A DNA stretch of 41,368 nucleotides, from contig JAKANY010000012.1 of assembly GCA_021823525.1 (NCBI GenBank), positions 1 through 41,368 of the forward strand, given 5' to 3'. This DNA comes from Actinomycetes bacterium (GTDB lineage: Bacteria > Actinomycetota > Acidimicrobiia > Acidimicrobiales > RAAP-2). Positions within the stretch are counted from its first letter, which is position 1. Every line of letters starts with the position of its first letter. The position numbers and the translations under genes were made by a program. The notes below the pieces were generated by a model. It ran no database searches and was not told the DNA's origin. It saw only the letters and a program-made list of their open reading frames with translations. Of this stretch, positions 15,463 through 23,991 are shown in pieces.

Positions 15463-16581
15463 TCACCTCCTCGGACGGCGCGTCCCGCCCCGCGACCGCG
15501 CCGAGGCGAGGCCGAGGAGCACCAGCACCATCCCCCGCAGGGCGCTCGGCGCCCCCGTCCGGATCTCCTCGGCGAGGAGTGGCCCGCCCGTGACGCGGGG
15601 GCCCAGCACGTCCGCGGCGAGGAAGTCGACCAGACGCTCGCGGCCCCACGCCGCGATCGCGCACTCCTGGGCGGCCCGTCGTGCGGGCGGCGTCAGGCCG
15701 CCGGCCGCGATCAGGAGGGCCCCGTGGGCGCCGTAGTGGGACTGGGCCGCGACGAGCCGCTGGACCTCCGCGACGTCGACGGGCGCGCGCGATGGCGTGG
15801 CGTGGACGACGAGGCGCGTCCCGGGCGCGTCGCACACGAAGTCCGCGGAGATCTCGCCGCGGGGCCCCACCGGGTACACGGTGTAGCCCTCGCGCTCGAA
15901 CGTCGCGCACAGGCGCACGGCGAACTGGGACGGCGTCATCCCCTCGAGGTTCGCGGCGCGCACGCGACCCGCGGCGTCACGGCGCGCGACCGCCGAGCGG
16001 CCGAGGACCCCGACCGCCCCCACGACCAGGGCCACGAGGCCCCCGAGTACCGCCAGGACCGTGTACCCCGGAAGGTCGCTCGCCACGGCGAGCAGCAGCA
16101 CGCCGACGATGAGCAGGGCCCCGGAGGGATGCGTCCTCGCCCCGTGACGCACGCCGCTCACGACTTCGGACACCGGTCGCGGTGCGGGTCGCGGCGGTCC
16201 GGCGGGGGGCGGCGGGGGCTCGGGGGGCGGCTCGCGGTCGCCCTCGGGCCCGGTCGAGGGCCCCGGCGAGCCCGCGTCGCCGGACGCGCTGGTGGGCGCG
16301 GCGTCGCCGGGCTCGCGCCGCGCATCACGCGGGTCGGCGCGACGCCACCCGGGCGCCGTCTCCTCGGCGGCGGCATCGACCTCGCCCGTGCGGTCGTAGT
16401 GCGCCCGGCGCACCGGGTCCCGCAGCACCTCGTAGGCCGCGTTGACCTGGCGGAAGAGCGCCTCGGAGCCACCCGCGTCGGGATGCACGCGCTTGGAGAT
16501 CCGCAGGTAGGCCTCGCGGATCTCCTCGGGCGTCGCCGAGGGATCGAGGCGAAGCAGCTCGTAGAGACTGACGTCCTCCAC
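15463..16581 (-). CDS. Membrane J-domain protein with a degenerate Mrr-like domain
   Basis: A 372-residue mosaic. Residues 5-66 are a J domain (LYELLRLDPSATPEEIREAY, HPD at 33-35), which would stimulate an Hsp70 ATPase. Residues 70-140 are Pro/Ala/Gly-rich linker. Residues 154-170 and 173-194 are two membrane helices. Residues about 214-325 resemble an Mrr-type restriction endonuclease fold: FEREGYTVYPVG, ISADFVCDAPGTRLVVHATPS, a helix like VQRLVAAQSHYGAHGALLIA, and RRAAQECAI. In active Mrr domains the strand ends Q/E-x-K; here it reads H-A-T, so cleavage is unlikely. The start is GTG 16581, 51 bp after hycE; its ribosome-binding site is weak. It may be co-transcribed with the hyc genes. Confidence 0.7.
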   Translation of the reverse strand: MEDVSLYELLRLDPSATPEEIREAYLRISKRVHPDAGGSEALFRQVNAAYEVLRDPVRRAHYDRTGEVDAAAEETAPGWRRADPRDARREPGDAAPTSASGDAGSPGPSTGPEGDREPPPEPPPPPAGPPRPAPRPVSEVVSGVRHGARTHPSGALLIVGVLLLAVASDLPGYTVLAVLGGLVALVVGAVGVLGRSAVARRDAAGRVRAANLEGMTPSQFAVRLCATFEREGYTVYPVGPRGEISADFVCDAPGTRLVVHATPSRAPVDVAEVQRLVAAQSHYGAHGALLIAAGGLTPPARRAAQECAIAAWGRERLVDFLAADVLGPRVTGGPLLAEEIRTGAPSALRGMVLVLLGLASARSRGGTRRPRR

Positions 16582-16632
16582 ATCGGGGAGTCTCGCACCC
16601 CCCTGTTCGCCCCGCGCCGGCCGGGCTCGGCG

Positions 16633-18087
16633 CTAGAGGTCGTTCCCCGCGTACGAGAGGTTGAAGCTCTTGTTGGCCAGGGGGAAGTCGGGCACGATCG
16701 TGTGGCGTAGCGCCACGGCAAGGGCCGGCCAGTTGAGGAAGGACGGGTCGGTGACCGACCAGCGCGCGACGCGTCCCGCGTCCAGGCGCACGCGATGGAC
16801 CGCGACCCCGCGCCACCCCTCGACGACCCCGAGTCCCGCCCCGCCGGCGGCGGGCGCGACCTCGGGAGAGGCGACGTCCTCCCCCTCGGCCCAGCGCGCG
16901 AGGCGCGCCAGGGAGTCGTGGGCCTCGACGACGCGCTGGTCGAGGCGCGCGCGCACATCCCCCGCGTCCTGCGTGCGCAGCACGGTCCCCCCGACGAGGG
17001 GCTGGGACACCCGCGCATCGTCGGCCAGGCCCGACGCGCGCGCCACCGGGCCGACGACGCCCAGGCGCCGCGCGTCGTCGGCTCCCAGGATCGCCGTGCC
17101 CGCCAGGCGGTCCGCGACGATGGTGTTCCTCGTCGCGAGCCCCACCAGCTCGTCGAGGCGCTCGGCCACCTCGCGGTAGAGGGTGGCCTCCAGGGGGGCG
17201 CGCAGCAGGCCGCCCCCGGGTCGGATGACGCCGCGCAGGAGGCGGTGGCCCGTGAGCTGCGCCCCGTGGCGCACGAGCCGCTCGCCGAGCACGAGGGCGC
17301 GTGCCTGCACCACGGACATCCCCGTGTCACCGACGATCGCCCCGATGTCGAGGATGTGGCGCGTGACGCGCTCGAGCTCGAGCAGGGCGTGGCGGGCCCG
17401 CCACGCGTCGGGCCCGGCTTGCTGCCCGGTCGCCTCCTCGAGGGCGAGCGTCGCGGCCAGGGCGTGGGTCACCGCACTGTCGCCGCTCACCCGCTCGGCG
17501 AGTGCCAGGAGCCCCTCGGACGTGCATCCCTCGCCGAGGCGCTCGAGCCCCCGCTGGACGAACCACAGCCGGGGCGTCATCTTGAGGATGGTCTCGCCCA
17601 CCACCGAGAAGCGGAAGTGCCCGGGCTCGATCAGGCCGGCGTGGACCGGCCCGACAGGGATCTCGTAGACGCCGGCCCCCTCGACGGGCGTGAACGGGTA
17701 CGCGGCCGCGTCGTCGGCGAGTTCGGGGCGGGCCGGCGCGCCGCGGCGCAGGGGGTGGTAGTCCGCGGGCCAGTGGCCGTGGTGCGCCAGGGGGCGCGGG
17801 GCGGGGTGGCCCTCGGGCTCGATGCCGAAGCCGTCGCGCATCGCGCGCTCGAAGCGGCCCGCCGGGAACGAGAGGGCGGCGAGCGACGGCACGACCGGGC
17901 GCCGCGCGTCGAGCAGGACGTGGAGCTCGACCCGGTCGTCGGGCGGCCCGGCGAGGAAGACGTACGCGACGCGCAGCCGGTCGCCCTCGTCGTGGGCGAC
18001 GATGGTCGCCAGGCGGTGCGTGGCGAGCAGCGCGCCCGCCTGCGCGACGAGCTCGCTCGCGCCGATCTCGGCGACGCGCCGCCTCAC
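16633..18087 (-). CDS. hycE: HycE-like large subunit lacking the NiFe cysteines (Rv0087-like)
   Basis: A 484-residue protein of the fused NuoC/NuoD (HycE/HyfG) type. The N-terminal 30-kDa-like part (about 20-130) is followed by the large-subunit part with YEIPVGPVHAGLIEPGHFRFSVVGE. The positions that hold the NiFe ligands in group 4 hydrogenases read RVSGDSAVTH instead of R-V-C-G-I-C, and the C-terminal motif is SFNLSYAGNDL instead of a C-x-x-C. The whole protein has one cysteine, in EGCTSEG. It cannot coordinate a normal NiFe centre, so the complex is hydrogenase-related but not a hydrogenase. GTG 18087 overlaps the hycQ stop by 4 nt. Gene order matches M. tuberculosis Rv0087. Confidence 0.9.
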   Translation of the reverse strand: MRRRVAEIGASELVAQAGALLATHRLATIVAHDEGDRLRVAYVFLAGPPDDRVELHVLLDARRPVVPSLAALSFPAGRFERAMRDGFGIEPEGHPAPRPLAHHGHWPADYHPLRRGAPARPELADDAAAYPFTPVEGAGVYEIPVGPVHAGLIEPGHFRFSVVGETILKMTPRLWFVQRGLERLGEGCTSEGLLALAERVSGDSAVTHALAATLALEEATGQQAGPDAWRARHALLELERVTRHILDIGAIVGDTGMSVVQARALVLGERLVRHGAQLTGHRLLRGVIRPGGGLLRAPLEATLYREVAERLDELVGLATRNTIVADRLAGTAILGADDARRLGVVGPVARASGLADDARVSQPLVGGTVLRTQDAGDVRARLDQRVVEAHDSLARLARWAEGEDVASPEVAPAAGGAGLGVVEGWRGVAVHRVRLDAGRVARWSVTDPSFLNWPALAVALRHTIVPDFPLANKSFNLSYAGNDL

Positions 18088-19529
18088 GCGAGGGCTCCGG
18101 CGGCGCCGTGGAGCAGCGTGGCGAGCGGCCAGGCCACGACGCCGAGCACCGCGCTCGCGCCGAGCGCCGCCACGAGGGGGGCGAGTGCCCGGCGCGGCAC
18201 CCGGTCCGCGGCGCGCTCGCCCGGACCGAGCAGGACCTGGCGCCCGGCGCGCAGGAGCCCCGTGGAGACCACGACGAGCAGCGCGAGCGCGACCCCCGCC
18301 GCCCAGCCGAGCCCGGCGCCGATCTCGGCGCGGAACATCGCGACCTCGCTCGCGAACAGGGAGAACGGGGGCAGCCCGGCCAGGGCCACGAGCCCCGCGG
18401 CGAGCACGCCGCCCAGCGCGGCCCGCCGCCGCAGCAGGGCCCGGATGTCGGCGATCGTGGTCGTCGCCTCGGCGTGGTGCACCTCGCCGGCCCCGAGGAA
18501 CAGCACGGACTTGACCAGTCCGTGGCCGACGACGTGCAGGAGGGCCGCGGCCAGCGCGAGGGGCGTGCCCGCGGCCACCGCCAGGGCGATCAGGCCCATG
18601 TGCTCGATGCTCGAGTAGGCGAGCAGGCGCTTCAGGTCGCGCTGGGCGATGACCATCAGGGCCGCGACCGCCAGGCTCGCCAGCCCCAGCACCACCAGCA
18701 GCCCGCGCACGAACCCCGGCCCCAGCGCCACGTCGGCGATCGCCTTCACGCGCAAGATCGCGTAGAGCGCGACGGTCAGCAGCACACCGGACATCAGCGC
18801 CGAGACCGGCGCGGGCGCCTGGCTGTGCGCGTCGGGCAGCCAGCTCTGCAGCGGCGCCAGCCCGACCTTGGTCCCGAAGCCCAGCGTCAGCAGGGCGATC
18901 CCCAGGCGCGTGACGCGCGGGTCGAGGTGGGGGGCCAGAGCCCGCAGCCCCGACCAGTCGAGGGTCGCGCCGCGCAGGCCGCCCCCGGCGTGGGCCGACG
19001 CGAAGTACACGAGGACCAGCCCCGCGAAGGCCAGGGCGATGCCGACGCTGCAGAGCACCGCGTACTTCCAGGACGCCTCGATGGCCCGACGCGTGCGCTG
19101 GTGGCCCACGAGGAAGGTGGTGGCGATCGTCGTGGCCTCGACCATCACCCAGACGACCCCGAGGTTGGCCGCCACCACCGCGCCGAGCATGGCGGCGACG
19201 AAGACCTGCACGAGGATCGCGTACTCGCGCGCGCGCCGGCGCGCCGGGCCGGCGCCGACGTCACCGAGCACGCGACCCGTCGCGGCGGTCGCCAGGGTGG
19301 CGACCGTGCCGATCACGATCACCATGACCGCGCTCAGCGCGTCGACGCGCACCGCGCCGCCGAGCGCCTGCACGACGTGCCCGTGGGCGGTCCGGGCGCC
19401 GAGCGCGACGCCGCCGGCGAGCACGAGCCCCGACGCCGCGACCGACGTGGCCGTGGCGCGCGGCCCCGGGGCCACGATCGCCAGCACCAGTGCCGCGAGC
19501 AGCGGGGCGAGCAGGAGCGCGAGCGCCAT
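18084..19529 (-). CDS. hycQ: HycQ/HyfF-like antiporter-type membrane subunit (Rv0086-like)
   Basis: A 481-residue, about 14-helix membrane protein of the NuoL/M/N (Mrp antiporter-like) family. Hallmarks: the membrane Glu in VVWVMVEATTIATTFLVGH, FGTKVGLAPLQSWLPDAHSQAPAPVSALMSG, and AQRDLKRLLAYSSIEHMG. These supply the charged residues of the ion-translocation channel. ATG 19529 shares one base with the hycP stop (TGATG). It is probably an ion-pumping subunit of the same membrane complex as HycE. Family length is normal. Confidence 0.92.
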   Translation of the reverse strand: MALALLLAPLLAALVLAIVAPGPRATATSVAASGLVLAGGVALGARTAHGHVVQALGGAVRVDALSAVMVIVIGTVATLATAATGRVLGDVGAGPARRRAREYAILVQVFVAAMLGAVVAANLGVVWVMVEATTIATTFLVGHQRTRRAIEASWKYAVLCSVGIALAFAGLVLVYFASAHAGGGLRGATLDWSGLRALAPHLDPRVTRLGIALLTLGFGTKVGLAPLQSWLPDAHSQAPAPVSALMSGVLLTVALYAILRVKAIADVALGPGFVRGLLVVLGLASLAVAALMVIAQRDLKRLLAYSSIEHMGLIALAVAAGTPLALAAALLHVVGHGLVKSVLFLGAGEVHHAEATTTIADIRALLRRRAALGGVLAAGLVALAGLPPFSLFASEVAMFRAEIGAGLGWAAGVALALLVVVSTGLLRAGRQVLLGPGERAADRVPRRALAPLVAALGASAVLGVVAWPLATLLHGAAGALA

Positions 19530-20185
19530 CAGTCGTGCAGCTCTCGCAGCTGGTCGAGCGAGACGTCCCCGAGGTGCGCGCGCATGGTGCCCAGCAGCGC
19601 GCGCAGCACGACGACGACGAGCAGCACGTCGAGGGTCCCGCCGAGCTCGACGATGAGCGGGACGCCGGCCGTGAGCAGGAAGGTCGTCAGGGCCACACCG
19701 TTGTCGATGACCAGGAGCCCCACCACCTGGGAGAGCGCGCGCCGCCGCGTCACCAGCAGGAGGTAGCCCACCAGCACGGTCGCCAGCCCGAGGGGCGCCA
19801 AGGCCGCCGCGCGGCCCGGCGCCAGGGCGTGCAGGGGCGCGCCCACGACGACCGCCAGGCCCACCAGGGCGGCGGCGAGCACCAGGGAGGAGGGCACGTT
19901 GATCAGCGGGGCGGCCTCGCGCGCGCCGGGGTCGCGCCGCGCGACCCGCACGAGAAGGGTCGGCACGACGCCCGCCTTCACCACGACCACCAGCGCCGCG
20001 GTCACGCCCAGCCCGAGGTCGTGCTCGCTGGCGGCCGTCGTCGCGGCGACCAGCGCCAGGGCGAGGCCCTGCACCCGCAGCAGGCCCACCAGCGCGCGCA
20101 GGTCCCGACGCCACAGGCCCGCCACGCCGATCACCAGCACCGCGACCGCGGCGAGGTCGACCAGCGCTCCCGCGAGCCCGCTCAT
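19529..20185 (-). CDS. hycP: HycP/HyfE-like membrane subunit (Rv0085-like)
   Basis: A 218-residue protein of about seven membrane helices, of the HyfE type (related to NuoK). It has LVIGVAGLWRRDLRALVGLLRVQGLALALVAA, a Lys in VVVVKAGVVPTLLVRVARR, and GLLVIDNGVALTTFLLTAGVPL with a membrane Asp. It probably lines the ion path beside HycQ and HyfB. It overlaps hycD by 4 nt and hycQ by 1 nt. Size equals the mycobacterial HycP within a few residues, by memory. Confidence 0.88.
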   Translation of the reverse strand: MSGLAGALVDLAAVAVLVIGVAGLWRRDLRALVGLLRVQGLALALVAATTAASEHDLGLGVTAALVVVVKAGVVPTLLVRVARRDPGAREAAPLINVPSSLVLAAALVGLAVVVGAPLHALAPGRAAALAPLGLATVLVGYLLLVTRRRALSQVVGLLVIDNGVALTTFLLTAGVPLIVELGGTLDVLLVVVVLRALLGTMRAHLGDVSLDQLRELHD

Positions 20186-21120
20186 CGCGCCACCACACCC
20201 ACGACGATCGCCAGGGCCGCGAGCACGAAGGCGGCGGCTAGCAGCTCGGGGACCCGGAAGAGGCGCAGCTTGGCGCTGTGGACCTCGGCCAGCGCGATCA
20301 CCACGGCGAGCACGGTCGCCTTGAGGGCGCTCAGGGCGAGCCCCCCGAGCAGTGCCAGGGGCGCCGCCGAGGTGGCGAGTCCCCAGGGGACGGTGAGCAC
20401 CCCCAGCATCCCCAACAGGAGCCCGAGCCGCATGGCCGCCCCCAGGCTCACCAGGGCCTGGTCACGGCCCCCGTACTCGAGGGTCATGGCCTCGTGGATC
20501 ATCGTCAGCTCCAGGTGGGTCGACGGGTTGTCGACGGGCATCCGACCGGTCTCGGCGACCACGACGACGAGGAGCGCCAGAGCCGCCAGCACGTGCGAGG
20601 GGCTCACCATCGTCAGGGGCTGGTCGAGCGCGTGGCCGAGCATGGCGGGCAGGCTGAGCGAGCCGGCCGGGACGGCGAAGGCGGCCACCGCCACGAGCAG
20701 GGCCGGCTCGGCCAGGGCCGACAGGGTCATCGCCCGGCTCGCGCCCATCCCGCCGAAGGCGGTGGCCGTGGCCAGGCCGCCCACCGCCAGGGCGAGCGAG
20801 CCGGTGAGCAGGAGGAAGACGACGACCAGGGCGTCGGCCCCCGTCGCGTCCACCAGGCCGACCCCCGCCAGGGGGACCAGCGTGGCCGCGAGCGCCGTCG
20901 TGGCCACGACGACCGTGGGCACGATCGCCAGCGCCGTGCCCGCCGTCGCGCGGGGGCTCTCGCGCCCCAGCCACTTGGCGACGTCGCGCAGAGGCTGGGT
21001 GACGGGCGCCCCGACGCGGCCCTCGGCCCGGGCGCGGACCTTGGCCATGAGCCCGGTGAGCAGCAGGCCACCCAGCGCCACGACGAGCACCTGGACCAGC
21101 GCGACGGCGACCGCGGTCAT
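20182..21120 (-). CDS. hycD: HycD/HyfC-like NuoH-type membrane subunit (Rv0084-like)
   Basis: A 312-residue protein with about eight membrane helices, of the NuoH/HycD family that links the membrane arm to the redox arm. Seen: a cytosolic loop with QPLRDVAKWLGRESPR, then AETGRMPVDNPSTHLELTMIHEAMTLEYGG, the acidic loop that is the family signature (E-x-x-R-x-P-x-D, H-E-x-M-x-L-E-Y). ATG 21120 overlaps the hyfB-like stop by 4 nt (ATGA). No anomalies. Confidence 0.92.
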   Translation of the reverse strand: MTAVAVALVQVLVVALGGLLLTGLMAKVRARAEGRVGAPVTQPLRDVAKWLGRESPRATAGTALAIVPTVVVATTALAATLVPLAGVGLVDATGADALVVVFLLLTGSLALAVGGLATATAFGGMGASRAMTLSALAEPALLVAVAAFAVPAGSLSLPAMLGHALDQPLTMVSPSHVLAALALLVVVVAETGRMPVDNPSTHLELTMIHEAMTLEYGGRDQALVSLGAAMRLGLLLGMLGVLTVPWGLATSAAPLALLGGLALSALKATVLAVVIALAEVHSAKLRLFRVPELLAAAFVLAALAIVVGVVAR

Positions 21121-23105
21121 CCCACCACCACCAGCACGACGAGCAGGGCCACGAGGCCGTAGGCGAGGTAGCGGTGCACGCTGCCGTTGGCCAGCGCCCG
21201 GGCGCGCCGCCCCAGGGCGTCGGCCCCGCGCACGACGGGCCGGTAGAGCCCGCCCTCGACCGCGTCGCCGACCCGGCTCTGGTAGGCGATGACGCGCTCG
21301 ATCTCGCGCGCCTCCTCCTCGGGAGAGACCGTGGTGTCGATGTCCGGGCGCAGCACGTCGGCGAAGACGCGCTGGAGCGGCTCGGCGAAGGACGTCGCCG
21401 TGTACTGCATGCGCGCGGTCAGGTCGCTGCGCCCGCAGGCCCACGCCACCACCGCGCGCACGCCGCGCGAGCCCACGCGCGCGAGCCCGCGCAGCACCAC
21501 GACCGCGGTGACCAGACCCCCGAGCAGCGCGAGGGGCCGCAGGGTGCTCGCGGTGACCCCGACGTGGAGCGCGTCCCAGCGACCCTGCGGCGCCCCGGCA
21601 CGCGCGCCCAGCACCGTCCCGAGGGCGTGGCCGAGCACGGCGACGACCGGGCCGGGCACCAGCCCCATCGCGAGCGTCGCCGCCGCCGGGAGGCCCAGCG
21701 CCGCGACGGCGATCCCGTGGGGCTCGCGGGCGCGCGCGGCCCCCTCGCTGCGCGCCCGACCGAGCAGGCCGATCCCCAGCAGCTTGACCATGGCGACGGC
21801 CACCAGCCCGCTGGCCAGGGCCAGGCCGACCAACCCTACGAGGATCGTCGCGACGCCCCCGGGGTCGTGGGAGCTCAGCCCAGCGACCAGGCCCTCGATC
21901 TCGAGCCACTCGCCGACGAAGCCCGCGGCCAGGGGGACCCCGACGGCCGAGGCGACGGCCACCGCGACCAGTCCCGCCACCCGGGGCATGCCCCGGACCA
22001 GCCCGCCGAGCAGGTCCAGGTCGCGGGTCCCGCTGGCGCGCTCGATGAGCCCGGCGGCGAGGAAGAGGATCGCCTTGTAGGCGGCGTGCGCGCCGACCAG
22101 CACCAGCACGCCCACGACGAGCGTGGCGGCGGCCCGCCCCTGGCCGCTGGCGCGCAGCTCGCCGGCCGCCGCCAGGCCGATCAGGCCCAGACCCATGGCG
22201 CCGATGGTCGAGTAGGCGAGCAGGCGCTTCAGATCCGTCGCGGTCGCCGCATGGAGGGCCCCGTAGAGGGCGCTCAGCGCGGCCACGACCAGGGCCCCCG
22301 CCCACCACCAGCGCCCGATCGCACCCAGGAGTCCCAGGTCCACGCGCGCGACCCCGTAGAGCCCGAGAGCGGTCATCGCCCCCGACATCATCGCCGAGAC
22401 GGGCGTCGCCGCCTCGGGGTGGGCGCGCGGCAGCCACACGTGCAGCGGGACGGCGCCGGCCTTGGAGGCGAAGCCCGCGAGGGTGGCGACGAAGGCGACC
22501 ACGGCGAGCGGTCCCGAGACCCGGGCGGCGGCCAGCGCGCTCCACGAGACCCCGTGGGCGCTGGCGGCCAGGGTCAGCAGCCCGAGCATGATCGCCGCCG
22601 CCCCGGCCTGGGTCATCGCGCCGTACCACAGGGCCGCCGATCGCGCCGCCGGCCGGTCGTGCTCGACGAGCAGCAGGGCGAGCGAGGCCACGGCCATGAG
22701 CTCCCAGGCCCACAGGAAGCTCACCACGTCACCGGCGACCGGCACCAGGAGCAGCCCGAGGGCGAAAGACGCCTGCAGGGCCGTCGCCGGGCGTGACGCA
22801 CTCGCCCCGTGCGTGTAACCCATCGAGAAGAGCGCGGCGGTCACCACGACCAGGGCCACGGCGACCTCGAAGGCCGCGCTGAGCGCATCGAGGCGAACGC
22901 TCGCGCCCGCGAGGGGCAGCAGGCCGCTGGCGCGAGCCCGCAGGACCGGGCCCCCGAGCAGGACTCCGAGGGCGGCCACCGCCGCGAGGACCCCGGCCGC
23001 GGCGCTCAACCCTCCGGCGAGCAGCGTGCGCCCCCGGGCCGGCGCCAGCGCGCCCACCAGGGGCGCGGCCAGACCCAGGCCCAGCCCGACCAGCAGGACC
23101 GGCAC
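21117..23105 (-). CDS. HyfB-like antiporter-type membrane subunit (Rv0083-like)
   Basis: A 662-residue NuoL/M-type protein with about 16 membrane helices. Charged positions are visible: Glu in VVSFLWAWELMAVASLALLL, Lys in FASKAGAVPLHVWLPRAHPE, and TDLKRLLAYSTIGAMG. The long C-terminal extension (about 580-662) contains a cytosolic helix typical of HyfB/HycC and a final membrane helix. GTG 23105 is chosen because it lies one base after the stop of the Fe-S subunit gene and begins the first hydrophobic segment; the longer frame would start inside that gene. Confidence 0.9.
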   Translation of the reverse strand: MPVLLVGLGLGLAAPLVGALAPARGRTLLAGGLSAAAGVLAAVAALGVLLGGPVLRARASGLLPLAGASVRLDALSAAFEVAVALVVVTAALFSMGYTHGASASRPATALQASFALGLLLVPVAGDVVSFLWAWELMAVASLALLLVEHDRPAARSAALWYGAMTQAGAAAIMLGLLTLAASAHGVSWSALAAARVSGPLAVVAFVATLAGFASKAGAVPLHVWLPRAHPEAATPVSAMMSGAMTALGLYGVARVDLGLLGAIGRWWWAGALVVAALSALYGALHAATATDLKRLLAYSTIGAMGLGLIGLAAAGELRASGQGRAAATLVVGVLVLVGAHAAYKAILFLAAGLIERASGTRDLDLLGGLVRGMPRVAGLVAVAVASAVGVPLAAGFVGEWLEIEGLVAGLSSHDPGGVATILVGLVGLALASGLVAVAMVKLLGIGLLGRARSEGAARAREPHGIAVAALGLPAAATLAMGLVPGPVVAVLGHALGTVLGARAGAPQGRWDALHVGVTASTLRPLALLGGLVTAVVVLRGLARVGSRGVRAVVAWACGRSDLTARMQYTATSFAEPLQRVFADVLRPDIDTTVSPEEEAREIERVIAYQSRVGDAVEGGLYRPVVRGADALGRRARALANGSVHRYLAYGLVALLVVLVVVG

Positions 23106-23106
23106 G

Positions 23107-23607
23107 TCAGCGCCCGCTATGGCGTCGCAGCGCGGCAACGATGTCGTCGGGAGCGGGCGGGCACCCGGGGATCTGCGCGTCGGGTCGCACGACCGCCGAC
23201 ACCGGTCCGACCACCCCGAAGCCCTCGGCCACCAGGCCGCCGTCGATCGCGCAGTCGCCGCACGCGATGACGATCGCCGGTCGCGGGACGGCCTCGAGGG
23301 TGCGCCCCAGGGGTCCGGCCATGTTGGCCGTCACGACGCCGGTGACGAGCAGCCCGTCCGCGTGACGCGGCGAGGCCACCAGGTGCACGCCGTAGCGCGG
23401 GGCGTCGTAGACGGGACCGAAGGCGTTCGCGATCTCGATCTCGCAGCCGTTGCACGAGCCCGCGTCGACGTGTCGCAGGTGCAGCGAGCCGAAGCGGCGC
23501 GCCCCCTCGGCGCGCGGGGGAGGTGGCGGCGCGCCCTCGCTGGCGCGAGCGCCCACCAGCCCCCGCAGGATCGAGGCTCCCCGCCGGCGCCGAGGAGGCG
23601 TCGTCAC
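23107..23607 (-). CDS. NuoB/HycG-like [4Fe-4S] subunit (Rv0082-like)
   Basis: A 166-residue protein of the 20-kDa NADH-dehydrogenase/NiFe small-subunit family. Four cluster ligands remain: C52 and C55 in GSCNGCEIE, C119 in ACGDCAIDGG (C116 is also there), and C149 in PGCPP. The Fe-S cluster nearest the active site is therefore probably intact even though the HycE partner has lost its metal ligands. A basic, proline-rich 40-residue N-terminus precedes the domain. GTG 23607 overlaps the ArsR regulator's stop by 4 nt. Confidence 0.9.
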   Translation of the reverse strand: MTTPPRRRRGASILRGLVGARASEGAPPPPPRAEGARRFGSLHLRHVDAGSCNGCEIEIANAFGPVYDAPRYGVHLVASPRHADGLLVTGVVTANMAGPLGRTLEAVPRPAIVIACGDCAIDGGLVAEGFGVVGPVSAVVRPDAQIPGCPPAPDDIVAALRRHSGR

Positions 23608-23945
23608 GGCGTGCCGTCGAGGTCGGCCAGCGCTTGAGCGGTGCGGCCCAGGGTGTCGGCCAGGAGCACGCGGGCGGCCTGGAGGAAGTCGGCCACGCGC
23701 GGTCCGCTCACGCGATAGACGACCGCGCTGCCCTGGCGCACGGAGGTCGCCAGCCCGGTGTGGCGCACGACGGCCAGGTGCTGGGACAGCGACGACGCCT
23801 CGACGCCGGTCGCGGCCAGCAATTCGCTGACCGGGCGCTCACGCTCGACCAGCAGCTCGAGGATCCGGATGCGCGTGGGGTGACCCAGGGCGCGAAAGAG
23901 CTCGGCCTTGGCGACGTAGAGGGGCTGCTCGGCGGCGGTCGGCAC
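23604..23945 (-). CDS. ArsR/SmtB-family regulator 1 (Rv0081-like)
   Basis: A 113-residue winged-helix regulator directly upstream of the hyc-type subunits. The HTH is ELFRALGHPTRIRILELLVE, then PVSELLAATGVEASSLSQHLAVVRHTGLA, and the wing is VRQGSAVVYRVSG. There is no Cys at all in the protein, so classic ArsR thiol sensing is excluded; the signal is unknown. M. tuberculosis Rv0081, same size and place, is a hub regulator of the hypoxia response that also controls its own locus. The start is GTG 23945, 17 bp after a long palindrome that is its likely operator. It overlaps the Fe-S subunit gene by 4 nt. Confidence 0.88.
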   Translation of the reverse strand: MPTAAEQPLYVAKAELFRALGHPTRIRILELLVERERPVSELLAATGVEASSLSQHLAVVRHTGLATSVRQGSAVVYRVSGPRVADFLQAARVLLADTLGRTAQALADLDGTP

Positions 23946-23961
23946 GGGACCACGCTACCGC

Positions 23962-23991
23962 GACTTTAGAAGTTACGCAATTCCTAAAGTC
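23962..23991 (-). promoter_or_regulatory. 30-bp palindromic operator upstream of the hyc genes
   Basis: On the minus strand the 13-bp half sites GACTTTAGGAATT and AACTTCTAAAGTC match as inverted repeats in 11 of 13 positions around GCGT; the outer 8 bp are perfect. The site starts 17 bp before the ArsR-1 start codon and includes the last codons and stop of ArsR-2. Size and position suit an ArsR-type dimer or dimer-of-dimers acting on an internal promoter. Confidence 0.7.

Noticed and set aside
20182..22713. An 843-codon minus-strand frame spanning hycD and part of the hyfB-like gene
   Set aside because: Only its last third is HycD. Upstream it is an out-of-frame reading of the HyfB-like gene; the real start is ATG 21120.
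18108..23270. Very long plus-strand frames (552-600 codons) antisense to the hyc genes
   Set aside because: They are antisense shadows: His/Gln/Arg/Gly-rich without domains, produced by the strong codon bias of the real minus-strand genes.
16633..23607. An active formate hydrogenlyase
   Set aside because: No formate dehydrogenase, no hydrogenase maturation genes and no NiFe ligands are present in the window.
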